From contig DASXIR010000285.1 in NCBI GenBank assembly GCA_036497895.1, positions 1-38,491 on the forward strand: a stretch of DNA of 38,491 bases, in the 5' to 3' direction. Source of the DNA: CAVQFC01 sp036497895 (GTDB taxonomy: Bacteria > Acidobacteriota > Vicinamibacteria > Vicinamibacterales > CAVVIG01). The notes under the pieces are model-generated. The model saw only the letters and a program-made list of their open reading frames with translations, had not been told where the DNA came from and made no database searches. The translations under genes and the position numbers were made by a program. Below, piece by piece: positions 1 to 7,286 of the stretch. Position 1 is the stretch's first letter. Each line of letters starts with the position of its first letter.

Positions 1-158
1 TCACTCCCGAAGCTGGCGGCAGCACGCGCGTCGATCTCGAACATCGTCACTTCGAGCGGATGGGCCCAGGCGCCGAAATGATGCGGACTGGCGTCAGCGG
101 ACAGGGCGGATGGACCGGCCTCCTCGAGGCATTCAAGACACAGGCCGAAGTGGCGTGA
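1..158 (+). CDS. SRPBCC / AHSA1-like protein, C-terminal fragment
   Basis: The window opens inside a gene whose last 51 codons read in frame from base 3 to a TGA at 156-158. The tail contains RVDLEHRHFER followed by a Gly-rich turn and GGWTGLLEAFK. This resembles the last strand and long C-terminal helix of START/SRPBCC proteins of the AHSA1 type, where a Trp and a Leu-Leu pair sit in the helix covering the hydrophobic cavity. Such proteins often bind small hydrophobic ligands; many are encoded beside an ArsR-type regulator, but the upstream side lies outside the window. The family call rests on a short tail only. Confidence 0.55.
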   Translation, partial: TPEAGGSTRVDLEHRHFERMGPGAEMMRTGVSGQGGWTGLLEAFKTQAEVA

Positions 159-201
159 GTTGCGACTGCAGCTCGACGTGGGGGGCGAACCGGTTCGGCC
201 C

Positions 202-975
202 CTACGTCCTGCTGACGATGACCGGTTCGGGCGTTCTTTCAGGCGGCTCGGCGAGGAAGGCGCCGACCTGCTTGCGCAACTCGTCTTGAATGCGATCGAT
301 CGAGCGTCGCGCGTCCAGCGTGCGGAAATGGAACTCGTCGCCCATCGACGCGTATTCCTTCAGCAGGCGCCCCTGATAGGTGCGGAAGCTGTCGTAGATG
401 TCGTCGCCATGCTTCAGGTCCATGCCTGACTCCCAGAAATCCATGCCGCGCGATTCGAGCACGCGCCCGATCAGCGTCTTCACGTCGATATTCAGGTAGA
501 ACACCATGTGCGGAGCGATCGCGAAGCCGTAAAGGCTGCGCAGCCACTGGCGATCGACGCCGCGGACGCCGGCGCGCGCGAGCGCGGTGAAGATGTAGCG
601 ATCCGACAGCACCACGAAGCCGGCCTTGAGCGCCGGGATGATTTCCTTTTCGAGGCGATCGGCGAAGTCCGTCGCGTAGAGCAGGACGAAGGTCAGCTTG
701 TTGAGCGTGTTGCTCGACTTGGCCAGTTCGATGGTCGGCTGCATCAGCTCCGACCGTGTCCAGCCGGTTTCGATGACGCCGTAGCCCTGCACCTCGAGCC
801 ACTCGCGCAGCAGCTGAATCTGGGTGCTGCGGCCGACGCCGTCGGTCCCTTCGACCGCGATCAGCTTGCCGGGATAGGCGTGGAGCGGCAGGTATGGGAT
901 GCCCTGCCCGTAGTAACGGCCGGAGTGGCCGTTGCCGCTGGCGCCTTCGTTCGGCGCGTCAGACGAGCTCGTCAT
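202..975 (-). CDS. Thymidylate-kinase-like P-loop protein with altered Walker A (Lys to Arg)
   Basis: 257-residue protein of the thymidylate/nucleoside-monophosphate kinase fold. After a roughly 35-residue N-terminal extension comes the P-loop GTDGVGRST at 43-51, where the invariant Walker A lysine is arginine (R49). A DRY motif lies at 125-127, followed by RGVDRQW, which it shares with its neighbour. The TREPGGT motif of true dTMP kinases is absent (TGWTRS in its place). Its ATG overlaps the end of the upstream paralogue by 17 nt, so translation is probably coupled. The loss of the phosphate-contacting lysine suggests weak or no catalysis and possibly a partner or regulatory role for the canonical paralogue; that is inference. 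The substrate is unknown; dTMP should not be assumed. Confidence 0.8.
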   Translation of the reverse strand: MTSSSDAPNEGASGNGHSGRYYGQGIPYLPLHAYPGKLIAVEGTDGVGRSTQIQLLREWLEVQGYGVIETGWTRSELMQPTIELAKSSNTLNKLTFVLLYATDFADRLEKEIIPALKAGFVVLSDRYIFTALARAGVRGVDRQWLRSLYGFAIAPHMVFYLNIDVKTLIGRVLESRGMDFWESGMDLKHGDDIYDSFRTYQGRLLKEYASMGDEFHFRTLDARRSIDRIQDELRKQVGAFLAEPPERTPEPVIVSRT

Positions 976-1657
976 CAGACATCTCCACGGCTTTCACGTC
1001 CAGATGCTGCGCGATCACCGCGCGCACCATGCGCTGCTGTTCGGTAATGCTGCCCCTGGCGTCAATTACTTCCATCCCGAATTCGTTCACGAGCTCATCA
1101 TACTCGTCCAGAACCCGGCCCTGGAACATCCGGAAACTGTCGGTAGGGTTGGCGCTCCAGCCGAGATCCATGCCCGCCTCGTAGAATTTCAGCTTCACCC
1201 GCCGCGCCAGCAGCCGGTCCACCGAGGTTTCGATCGGGACCTTGAAATACAGCGCCAGGTCGGGCCGCACCGCGAAGCTGTACAGCTCGCGCACCCATTG
1301 CCGATCGACGCCGCGGGTGGCGTCACGGGCGAAGGCGGTAAAGGCGTAGCGATCGGCGAGCACGATCATGCCGGCCTTGAGCGGCGGGATGATCTTGTAG
1401 AGCAGGCGGTCAGCGAAGTCGGTGGCGTGCAGAAGGCTGAACGTCATCGGGGTGAGCGCGTTTTTCTTCTTGCCCGTTTTGGTCGCCGCCTTCACGAGCG
1501 CGGACGAGTTCCATTCGGTGACGAACACGCGATGACCCTCGGCCGTCAGCCACTTCGCCAGCAGGCCGAGCTGCGTCGTCTTCCCCGACCCGTCGATTCC
1601 CTCGACGACGAACAGTTTGCCCGGGTACTCGTGGGGTTGCTTGAGGTTGTTCAGCAT
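959..1657 (-). CDS. Thymidylate-kinase-like protein with intact Walker A
   Basis: 232-residue P-loop kinase with the canonical Walker A GIDGSGKTT at 20-28 (K26), ATDFADRL around 79-85 and DRY at 102-104. Like its paralogue it carries RGVDRQW after the DRY motif and has TEWNSS where genuine Tmk has TREPGGT. It is therefore a divergent member rather than a clear housekeeping dTMP kinase. It starts inside the 3' part of the open ppx/gppA frame and overlaps the second kinase gene by 17 nt, so the three genes probably form one operon (ppx, kinase, kinase). By context its job may concern nucleotides or phosphate metabolism linked to polyphosphate. It is not PPK2: the typical PPK2 FDRSWYN motif is absent. 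Confidence 0.82.
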   Translation of the reverse strand: MLNNLKQPHEYPGKLFVVEGIDGSGKTTQLGLLAKWLTAEGHRVFVTEWNSSALVKAATKTGKKKNALTPMTFSLLHATDFADRLLYKIIPPLKAGMIVLADRYAFTAFARDATRGVDRQWVRELYSFAVRPDLALYFKVPIETSVDRLLARRVKLKFYEAGMDLGWSANPTDSFRMFQGRVLDEYDELVNEFGMEVIDARGSITEQQRMVRAVIAQHLDVKAVEMSDDELV

Positions 1658-3197
1658 AAGCGTTGTGGCTCACTTCGATGCGAAGGGGCTTGCCGGTCAG
1701 GCGTTCGAACGGGATCGCATGACGCGTCGCCGACCAGAGCTCGAGCTCGGCGTCTCCCGAAGTCCGCAGCTGCAGCAGATCATCGTCGCCGCGATCGTGG
1801 AGCTCGAGGCCGGTCACCGTCTGTGCGTGGCTGCGATCGAGACTCTCCGCCAGGCGAAGAATCGCCGCCAGCGTGCGCACGGCGCGCCGGATACGGCGCC
1901 GCAAATCACGGAAGCCGTCGTGACGCCGCTTCGGTGTCGCCTGGCGATGGTAGCGCGCGACCAGGGCGATCGTCTCGATTTCGTCTGGCTCGAAGCCGCG
2001 CAGGTCGCCGTTCTTCACCAGGTAATACGAGTGCTTGTGATGGCCTTCGTAGCTGATGTGTACGCCGACATCGTGCAGAATCGCGGCGTACTCGAGCCAG
2101 TCGCGCTCGCGGTCGGTGAGGCCGTGAATCGCGCGCGTCTGATCGAACAACGCCACCGCCAGCCGCGCGACCTGCTGCGAGTGTTCGGGCCAGTAGTTGC
2201 AGCGCTCGGCAAGCTCGAACACACTGCGCCGCCGGACGTCAGGGTAGCGATCGGCCTGCGCGATTTGCTTGCGATGCCGTGCGATGTAATCGAGGACCAG
2301 GCCTTCGCGCAGCGACAGGTCGCAGAGTGTCAGCTCCTGCGCGCCGAGCCGCTTCAGCACTTCATCGAGCAGGATCGCACCGGCCACCGCCAGGTCGGCG
2401 CGGCGTGGTTCGAGCCCGGGCACGCGCAGCCGCTTCTCGAGGTCGAGCGTCGCCAGCTCCTTGCGCATCGCGTGGATCTGCTTGACTGGAATACGGCGAT
2501 TGCGGAGCGGCGCGCCGGGCGCTTGTCCACCCGCCGCCGCGGCGACGGCGCCGAGGCTCATGATCGTGCCCGACGTGCCGATGACGCGGTCGAAACCGAT
2601 GCGCGCGATCTGGTTGAGGTACTTGCCGATCTCGGCGTCGATGTGGCGCACCAGCTTGCGCTCGTCGCGCGACTCCAGCGGATCGGTTTTGATGAAGCGT
2701 TCGGTCAGCCGGATGACACCGAGCTTGAAGCTCCGTCCGAGCTCGATGGTCGCTCCCGCTCCGCGGGTCACTTCGACGCTGCCGCCGCCGATGTCGATGA
2801 CGACCGCCGCGTCCCGCGACCCGCTGACCCCGTAGACCGCCGCCTGATGGATCAGACGCGCTTCTTCAGTGCCCGAAATCACTCGTGGGCGAATGCCCGT
2901 CTGCTGGGTGACCGCGCGGAGGAACTCGCCGCCATTTTCGGCCTCGCGGGTCGCGCTGGTCGCGACGGCGATAACCTCGTCAACCTTATGGGATTCGGCC
3001 AGGCGCCTGAATTTCGACAGCACCTGCAGGGCAGCGTGCATCGCGTCGGGAGTCAGAGCCCGGCCATCGAGGCCCCCGGCCCCCAGACGGACCATTTCCT
3101 TTTCCCGGTCAATGACTTCGAAGGACAGGTCGGGCCGCACCTGAACCACGATCATGTGCAGCGAGTTGGTGCCGATGTCGATAGCCGCAATGCGCAT
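1410..3197 (-). CDS. ppx: Exopolyphosphatase / guanosine pentaphosphate phosphohydrolase with HD domain (Ppx/GppA)
   Basis: Ppx/GppA proteins hydrolyse the terminal phosphate of inorganic polyphosphate or pppGpp in the cytoplasm. The N-terminus has the ASKHA phosphate-binding motif DIGTNS (7-12), SGTEEA around 108-113 and the second glycine loop DIGGGS (135-140). GTSGTI lies near 207-212, and a C-terminal HD-type domain carries ILHDVG with H375/D376. Family homology stops near residue 514 (HNAYA). The open frame then runs about 80 more Arg-rich residues, overlapping the downstream kinase gene by 248 nt. That tail looks like an out-of-frame shadow of the kinase and probably reflects a lost stop codon or a one-base indel. 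ATG 3195-3197 is preceded by AGGACA and a good minus-strand promoter. Confidence 0.9.
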   Translation of the reverse strand: MRIAAIDIGTNSLHMIVVQVRPDLSFEVIDREKEMVRLGAGGLDGRALTPDAMHAALQVLSKFRRLAESHKVDEVIAVATSATREAENGGEFLRAVTQQTGIRPRVISGTEEARLIHQAAVYGVSGSRDAAVVIDIGGGSVEVTRGAGATIELGRSFKLGVIRLTERFIKTDPLESRDERKLVRHIDAEIGKYLNQIARIGFDRVIGTSGTIMSLGAVAAAAGGQAPGAPLRNRRIPVKQIHAMRKELATLDLEKRLRVPGLEPRRADLAVAGAILLDEVLKRLGAQELTLCDLSLREGLVLDYIARHRKQIAQADRYPDVRRRSVFELAERCNYWPEHSQQVARLAVALFDQTRAIHGLTDRERDWLEYAAILHDVGVHISYEGHHKHSYYLVKNGDLRGFEPDEIETIALVARYHRQATPKRRHDGFRDLRRRIRRAVRTLAAILRLAESLDRSHAQTVTGLELHDRGDDDLLQLRTSGDAELELWSATRHAIPFERLTGKPLRIEVSHNAYAEQPQATPRVPGQTVRRRGNRRVGEDDAARPAGEVADGRGSSRVRHRMELVRAREGGDQNGQEEKRAHPDDVQPSARHRLR

Positions 3198-3212
3198 TGC
3201 TGTCCTGTTCTA

Positions 3213-3240
3213 ACTATAATGATTGTTTACGACCTGACAA
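3213..3240 (-). promoter_or_regulatory. Predicted sigma-70-type promoter of ppx
   Basis: On the minus strand TTGTCA (3235-3240) and TATAGT (3213-3218) are separated by 16 bp, each one mismatch from consensus, and are followed by the ppx ATG at 3197. The plus strand of the same stretch reads TATAAT at 3215-3220, just upstream of the CHAD gene. The element may therefore serve both divergent genes. Confidence 0.4.
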
Positions 3241-4169
3241 AAATGCCCGTTTCGACCGTCCGCGCCACCATGCTGAAGAAACGCCTCGATACCTTTACCA
3301 AGACTCTCCCTGGTGTGGAGCAGGGCGACGTGTCCTCGATCCACCGTGCGCGCGTCGCGTCGCGTCGTTTGCGCGAGATGCTGCCCACGCTCCACGTCAA
3401 GCATGCGGCGGCCGTCCACAAACTGGGCAAGCGGCTGCGCAAGATCACCAAGCGTCTGGGCGTCGTCCGGGAACTGGATGTGCTGGCCCACGTCCTCGAC
3501 GAAGTGCATCTTTCGCGCGGGGAGCGATCGCTCGCGATCGGCCGCGTCGGGATGGTCGTCGCCAAAGAACGCGACGCGGCGCGCAAGCGGTTTGCCGCTC
3601 ACGTGCCGGTCGACGAGATGCGGCGGATAGCCCGTAAGCTGGATCGGGTGGTCGCCGAGCTGGCCGACGCCGAGCACGCTGAGCCGACGCACGCGGATCG
3701 CAGCTGGCGCTGGGTCATCGAGGCGCGCGTAGCGCGCCGCGCGGCGCACGTGCTCACGTCGGTTACCGATGCGGGCGCCGTTTACCTGCCCGAACGTCTG
3801 CACGGCGTTCGGATTGCACTGAAGAAGCTGCGCTACGCGGCAGAACTGCTCGCGGAAGGCGGCGGCGACCCGGCGGCGGCGTCCTTGCGGCAGCTCCGTC
3901 GCGGTCAGGATCTGCTTGGCCAGATGCACGACCTCGCCGTGCTGCTCGACCGCGTCCGCGGCGTCCAGGCTGCGCTGACACCACCGAACCTCGCGTTGTG
4001 GCGCGACCTCGACGCACTGGTCGTCGCGCTCGAAAACGACTGCCGGCGTTTGCACGCGCGTTACATGCGTTCGCGCGACGCGATCGTGGAGCTGGCGACC
4101 GGGTGGTCCGGTGTGGACAAAGGACGAACCGCGGCGCGTGCCGATTCGCGCCGGATGAGAGCCAGCTAG
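3219..4169 (+). CDS. CHAD domain protein
   Basis: 316-residue all-alpha protein. It has the N-terminal CHAD signature SIHRARVASRRLREML and the matching C-terminal half GVRIALKKLRYAAELL, both rich in His, Arg and Lys. CHAD domains bind inorganic polyphosphate and are often encoded near polyphosphate enzymes; the divergent ppx/gppA fits this. The frame is open far upstream, but that part lies antisense to ppx and is not coding. ATG 3219 and ATG 3243 are both possible starts. The second is attractive because 3215-3220 looks like a -10 element; neither has a clear ribosome binding site. The SixA gene begins 3 nt after the stop, so the two probably form one transcript. Confidence 0.88.
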   Translation: MIVYDLTKMPVSTVRATMLKKRLDTFTKTLPGVEQGDVSSIHRARVASRRLREMLPTLHVKHAAAVHKLGKRLRKITKRLGVVRELDVLAHVLDEVHLSRGERSLAIGRVGMVVAKERDAARKRFAAHVPVDEMRRIARKLDRVVAELADAEHAEPTHADRSWRWVIEARVARRAAHVLTSVTDAGAVYLPERLHGVRIALKKLRYAAELLAEGGGDPAAASLRQLRRGQDLLGQMHDLAVLLDRVRGVQAALTPPNLALWRDLDALVVALENDCRRLHARYMRSRDAIVELATGWSGVDKGRTAARADSRRMRAS

Positions 4170-4172
4170 CCG

Positions 4173-4679
4173 GTGCCTGGCCGCTACGAGCTCTACGTAA
4201 TCCGTCACGGCCTTGCCGAAGAGCGCAGCGAGGCGTGGCCGGACGACAACAAGCGTCCGCTGACTCCCGACGGCGTCTCGCGCATGCGTAGGGCGGTGCG
4301 CGGCCTCGCCCGCCTCGGCGTCACCATCGACATCGTCCTCACGAGCCCGCTCGTGCGCGCGAGGCAGACCGCCGAAATTGTCGCCGGCGGGCTCGAGCCG
4401 CGCCCGTCGCTCAGCAATATCGACTCGCTGGCTCCCGACGGTTCGTACGCCGCGATCGTCGCGGACCTCGAAAAGCATGGCCGTCGCCAGCGCATCGCGC
4501 TCGTCGGGCACGAGCCGTCGATCGGCGAGCTCGCAGCCCGTCTGATCGGTTCGCGCCACGCGCTCGAGTTCAAGAAGGGCGCGATCTGTCGGATCGATCT
4601 CGACGAGCTGCCCCCGGTCAGCCCCGGCGATCTGCGGTGGATGCTGACCCCGAAGATCCTCCGAAGCCTGCGGAAATAA
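4173..4679 (+). CDS. sixA: Phosphohistidine phosphatase SixA-like
   Basis: 168-residue histidine-phosphatase-superfamily protein. The catalytic RHG is at 11-13 (YVIRHGLAEE). SPLVRARQTAE supplies the second Arg, and VGHEPSI the second catalytic His. The length and the short insertions match SixA, which removes phosphate from His-containing phosphotransfer proteins, rather than phosphoglycerate mutase. The start is GTG at 4173, immediately after the CHAD stop. CHAD and SixA-like genes next to ppx are consistent with a polyphosphate-linked operon. The stop lies 1 nt from the stop of the converging DUF6526 gene. Confidence 0.85.
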   Translation: MPGRYELYVIRHGLAEERSEAWPDDNKRPLTPDGVSRMRRAVRGLARLGVTIDIVLTSPLVRARQTAEIVAGGLEPRPSLSNIDSLAPDGSYAAIVADLEKHGRRQRIALVGHEPSIGELAARLIGSRHALEFKKGAICRIDLDELPPVSPGDLRWMLTPKILRSLRK

Positions 4680-4680
4680 C

Positions 4681-5118
4681 CTACGCCCGCAGGTAGTCGG
4701 GCCGCCAGTTCTTCACAGCACCCTTGATGTCCTTCTGCGTGGTGTATTTGCCCGCCACGATGTCGCGCACCAGTCCCTCGACTTCCGCGTCGCTCGCAAA
4801 GCGGATCGCGATCAGCTGTCCTCTGGTGAGCGAGTCGATCTTCGGCTGAAGATCGGCCGCGACCAGACGATGGAGGCGCAGTCGCTCCTCGACGCGGATG
4901 ACGCGATCCTGGACGGAGATCACCATCTGCCGGGTCAACGCAGCCAGTCCCAGCAGGGCGAACGCCAGGAGCAGGCCCCAGGCGGTGTAGAACGAAGGCG
5001 CCTCGAACACGTGGTAGCCCTGGTACAGGAAGTTCGCGAACAGGATCGGCAGCACGACGAAATGGAACGGGGGAAACCACCGGGTGTGACTTTGAAAGCT
5101 CTGCGCAGGCTCTGCCAT
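4681..5118 (-). CDS. DUF6526-like membrane protein
   Basis: 145-residue protein with an N-terminal FQSHTRW-PPFHF motif and two predicted membrane helices, about residues 17-35 and 45-65. A charged, probably coiled cytoplasmic tail follows, ending in DYLRA. The order (short N-terminus, two helices, basic amphipathic helix, C-terminal domain) matches my recollection of DUF6526, a family of unknown function. ATG 5116-5118 is chosen because AGGAGG lies 6 nt upstream; an in-frame GTG at 5133 lies upstream of that site. A GC-rich inverted repeat, 5134-5148, precedes the ribosome binding site. Confidence 0.7.
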   Translation of the reverse strand: MAEPAQSFQSHTRWFPPFHFVVLPILFANFLYQGYHVFEAPSFYTAWGLLLAFALLGLAALTRQMVISVQDRVIRVEERLRLHRLVAADLQPKIDSLTRGQLIAIRFASDAEVEGLVRDIVAGKYTTQKDIKGAVKNWRPDYLRA

Positions 5119-5192
5119 GACAATCCTCCTCACGCCCGCCGGGCGGGCAACGTGTTTGACAGACTGTACAGCCGAGACGGTTCAAGGGCCAG

Positions 5193-5882
5193 TCAATCGA
5201 CAAACCGGTAGCCGAGGCCGACCACGGTCTCGATCTGGCGTCCGGCGCTGCGGAGCTTGCTGCGCAGCCGGCCCACATGCACGTCCACCGACCGGGTTTC
5301 GACCAGCCGCTCGTATCCCCACACCCGTTCGAGCAACCGATCGCGCGACACCACCCGGTTCTTGTTCTGCACCAGATAGTGGAGCAGCTCGAATTCGCGG
5401 CGGGTCAGCCGCACCGGCTCGCCGTCCACCGTGATTGCGATCGCATCGAAATCCGCGACCAGGTGTTCTCCGGAGTAGCCACCGGGCCGGCGTTCGGCGC
5501 CATTGACACCGCGGCGCAGGACCGCGCGGACGCGCGCGTTGAGCTCGCGGAGGCTGAACGGCTTGGTGACGTAGTCGTCGGCGCCGTGCTCCAGGCCCGA
5601 GACGCGATCGTCCTCGCTGGTGCGCGCCGTGAGCATGATGATGGGCACGTGCGGCATGTCCGCACGCGACCGCAGAATCCTGCAGACCTCGAGCCCGCCG
5701 AGCACCGGCAGGTTCAGATCCAGGATAACGAGATCCGGCGGCCGCTCGCCGATCGCTTTGAGCGCGGCGTCTCCAGATCCCACGATCTGCGCTTCGGCCT
5801 CGCCGCCGCGCTCGAGCGTGTGCTTGATGAGTCCGGCAATGTCCTGTTCGTCTTCGACGATGAGTACGCGGTGTCTGGGCAT
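5193..5882 (-). CDS. OmpR/PhoB-family response regulator, orphan
   Basis: 229 residues from ATG 5880-5882. The receiver domain has the acidic pair in VEDE, phosphoacceptor D55 (LVILDLNLP), conserved Thr in MLTART and Lys in TKPFS. It is followed by an OmpR-type winged helix with the usual RLTRREFELL, ERVWGY, VDVHVGRLRSKL and GYRFVD segments. No histidine kinase lies beside it; the only kinase in the window is 22 kb away with its own regulator. The intergenic region upstream contains GTTAA repeated at 11 bp, the same arrangement found before the phosphate genes. It may belong to or cross-regulate the phosphate regulon (inference). Confidence 0.9.
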   Translation of the reverse strand: MPRHRVLIVEDEQDIAGLIKHTLERGGEAEAQIVGSGDAALKAIGERPPDLVILDLNLPVLGGLEVCRILRSRADMPHVPIIMLTARTSEDDRVSGLEHGADDYVTKPFSLRELNARVRAVLRRGVNGAERRPGGYSGEHLVADFDAIAITVDGEPVRLTRREFELLHYLVQNKNRVVSRDRLLERVWGYERLVETRSVDVHVGRLRSKLRSAGRQIETVVGLGYRFVD

Positions 5883-5934
5883 CAACCCCCGAGTTGAGGG
5901 TAGTGGTGGGAGATTGCGTGGTTGTTTCCCCGTT

Positions 5935-5951
5935 GTTAATTGTGAGTTAAC
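5935..5951. promoter_or_regulatory. Putative Pho-box-like 11-bp direct repeat
   Basis: GTTAATTGTGAGTTAAC has GTTAA at 5935 and again at 5946, exactly 11 bp apart. Because GTTAAC is palindromic the repeat also reads on the minus strand. It lies in the divergent intergenic region between the orphan response regulator (5882) and the exported protein (6015). Direct repeats at 11 bp are the binding geometry of PhoB/PhoP-type regulators. Confidence 0.45.
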
Positions 5952-6014
5952 GAACCGGAGCAAGAATGGTATTCTCGCAGTGGGTTCACGCGTTTTCAGG
6001 GGAAAGGGAGCACC

Positions 6015-6479
6015 GTGCGTCAGTCGCTGGCTCGAACACTCTGGATTGTGACCGCTTGGTCCGCCGCAGCGCTGCTGCTGTCGGCCGTACCTGCCTCCGC
6101 TCAGCTCTTCCGTCCGTTCTCCGCCGACACCAACAAAGTCCTCGAAGGCAACTGGCAGTCATGTCGTGAAAACGACGGCTCCTACGCCGAGCGTGTCTAC
6201 GACCACGTCGTCAACGGCGTCGGACAGTTCGAGGTGCACATGGGACCCCGGCGCGAGTTCGCCATCTTCAAGGGCGTCCAGGACGAGCACCGCGAGCACG
6301 ACTCGCCCGAGAACCTGCTGAAGCCGTTCCGCGTGCCGATGGACGGCGGCCGGGCCAAACAGCGCTGGGAGATTCCCTCGCTCAACCTTGTGTTTACCGC
6401 CACCATGGCCGGCGGCTCGCGGACCGACTGCGAGAGCTGGTTCATCATCCTCGAGCCGCTCGAAAAAACGTCGCACTAA
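6015..6479 (+). CDS. Exported protein of unknown function
   Basis: 154 residues starting at GTG 6015, with an AAGGGAG ribosome binding site 4 nt upstream. A Sec signal peptide is clear: basic MRQSLAR, a hydrophobic stretch, then a probable cleavage at SAVPASAQ-LF. The mature domain is small and mostly beta, with two cysteines (SCREND and TDCESW) that could form a disulphide in the periplasm. I do not recognise the family. It is divergent from the orphan response regulator and shares the 11-bp repeat region with it. Spacing to the downstream glycosyltransferase gene is about 70 nt. Confidence 0.7.
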   Translation: MRQSLARTLWIVTAWSAAALLLSAVPASAQLFRPFSADTNKVLEGNWQSCRENDGSYAERVYDHVVNGVGQFEVHMGPRREFAIFKGVQDEHREHDSPENLLKPFRVPMDGGRAKQRWEIPSLNLVFTATMAGGSRTDCESWFIILEPLEKTSH

Positions 6480-6547
6480 TGTGATCTCGCCGCTGCGGCG
6501 CTGTTACATCGACCGTCTATGCTGCGGTCGATGGGCAACGCCGCACG

Positions 6548-7285
6548 ATGAGCCGGACGATCGCGGTGATCGTCTGCGCCTATAACGAAGCCGCTCTGCT
6601 TCCCGGCTGTCTCTATTCGCTTCGGGCTCAGACCCGTCCGCCCGACGACATCCTGGTCATCAACAATGCGAGCACCGACGAGACGCGCGCCGTGGCGTGC
6701 GCGGTTCCCGGCGTGCGCGTGGTGGACGAGCCCGAGAAAGGGCTGGTGGTGGCGCGTGAAACCGCTCGCCGTCTCGCGCAAACCGACATCGTCGCCTACG
6801 TGGATGCCGACTGCCGCGCGCCGATAACCTGGCTCGAGCACGTGGACGCGCGGTTTTCAGGACCGGACGCGCCCGTTGCGGTCACCGGGCCGTATAAGTT
6901 TTACGACTGGGATCGCACCGGCCGCCTGCTGGTGCGTCTCTACGATGTGCTGGTGGCGCCGCCGACCCACGCGATGGTGCACGACATTCTTGGACTCGGC
7001 GCGATTCTCTACGGTGGCAACTTCGCGGTCAGACGCGAGGCGCTGACGGCGATCGGCGGCTTCGACCGGAGCATCGAGTTCCACGGCGAGGACACCAATC
7101 TTGGCCGGCGCCTGACACCGATCGGACGCGTCGCGATGTGTACGGATTGCTGGGTGTGGACCTCGGCACGGCGCTACCGTGCGATGGGGAAGCGCGCCGT
7201 GTTCGGCCTCTACGTGCGCAACTTCTGGTCCGAGATTCTGCGTCATCGCCCCGCCGACGACCGTCATCTGGATGTGAGGGTGTAG
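6548..7285 (+). CDS. Family 2 glycosyltransferase
   Basis: 245-residue GT-A fold protein. VIVCAYNEA at the N-terminus, INNASTDET for nucleotide binding, YVDADC as the DXD-type metal site and GEDTNLGRRL as the catalytic-base region are all in the expected order. There is no convincing membrane span, so it is probably a cytoplasmic or peripheral enzyme transferring a sugar to a glycan, lipid or protein acceptor. Donor and acceptor cannot be read from sequence. The PHP-domain gene starts 1 nt after its stop, indicating co-translation. Confidence 0.88.
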   Translation: MSRTIAVIVCAYNEAALLPGCLYSLRAQTRPPDDILVINNASTDETRAVACAVPGVRVVDEPEKGLVVARETARRLAQTDIVAYVDADCRAPITWLEHVDARFSGPDAPVAVTGPYKFYDWDRTGRLLVRLYDVLVAPPTHAMVHDILGLGAILYGGNFAVRREALTAIGGFDRSIEFHGEDTNLGRRLTPIGRVAMCTDCWVWTSARRYRAMGKRAVFGLYVRNFWSEILRHRPADDRHLDVRV

Positions 7286-7286
7286 C

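Noticed and set aside
202..1657. PPK2 polyphosphate kinases
   Set aside because: The context is tempting, but the DRY motif and overall order fit the thymidylate kinase fold, and the PPK2 FDRSWYN-type motif is absent.
1617..3218. Upstream extension of the CHAD frame on the plus strand
   Set aside because: It lies antisense to ppx/gppA and has no motif; the CHAD domain begins after 3243.
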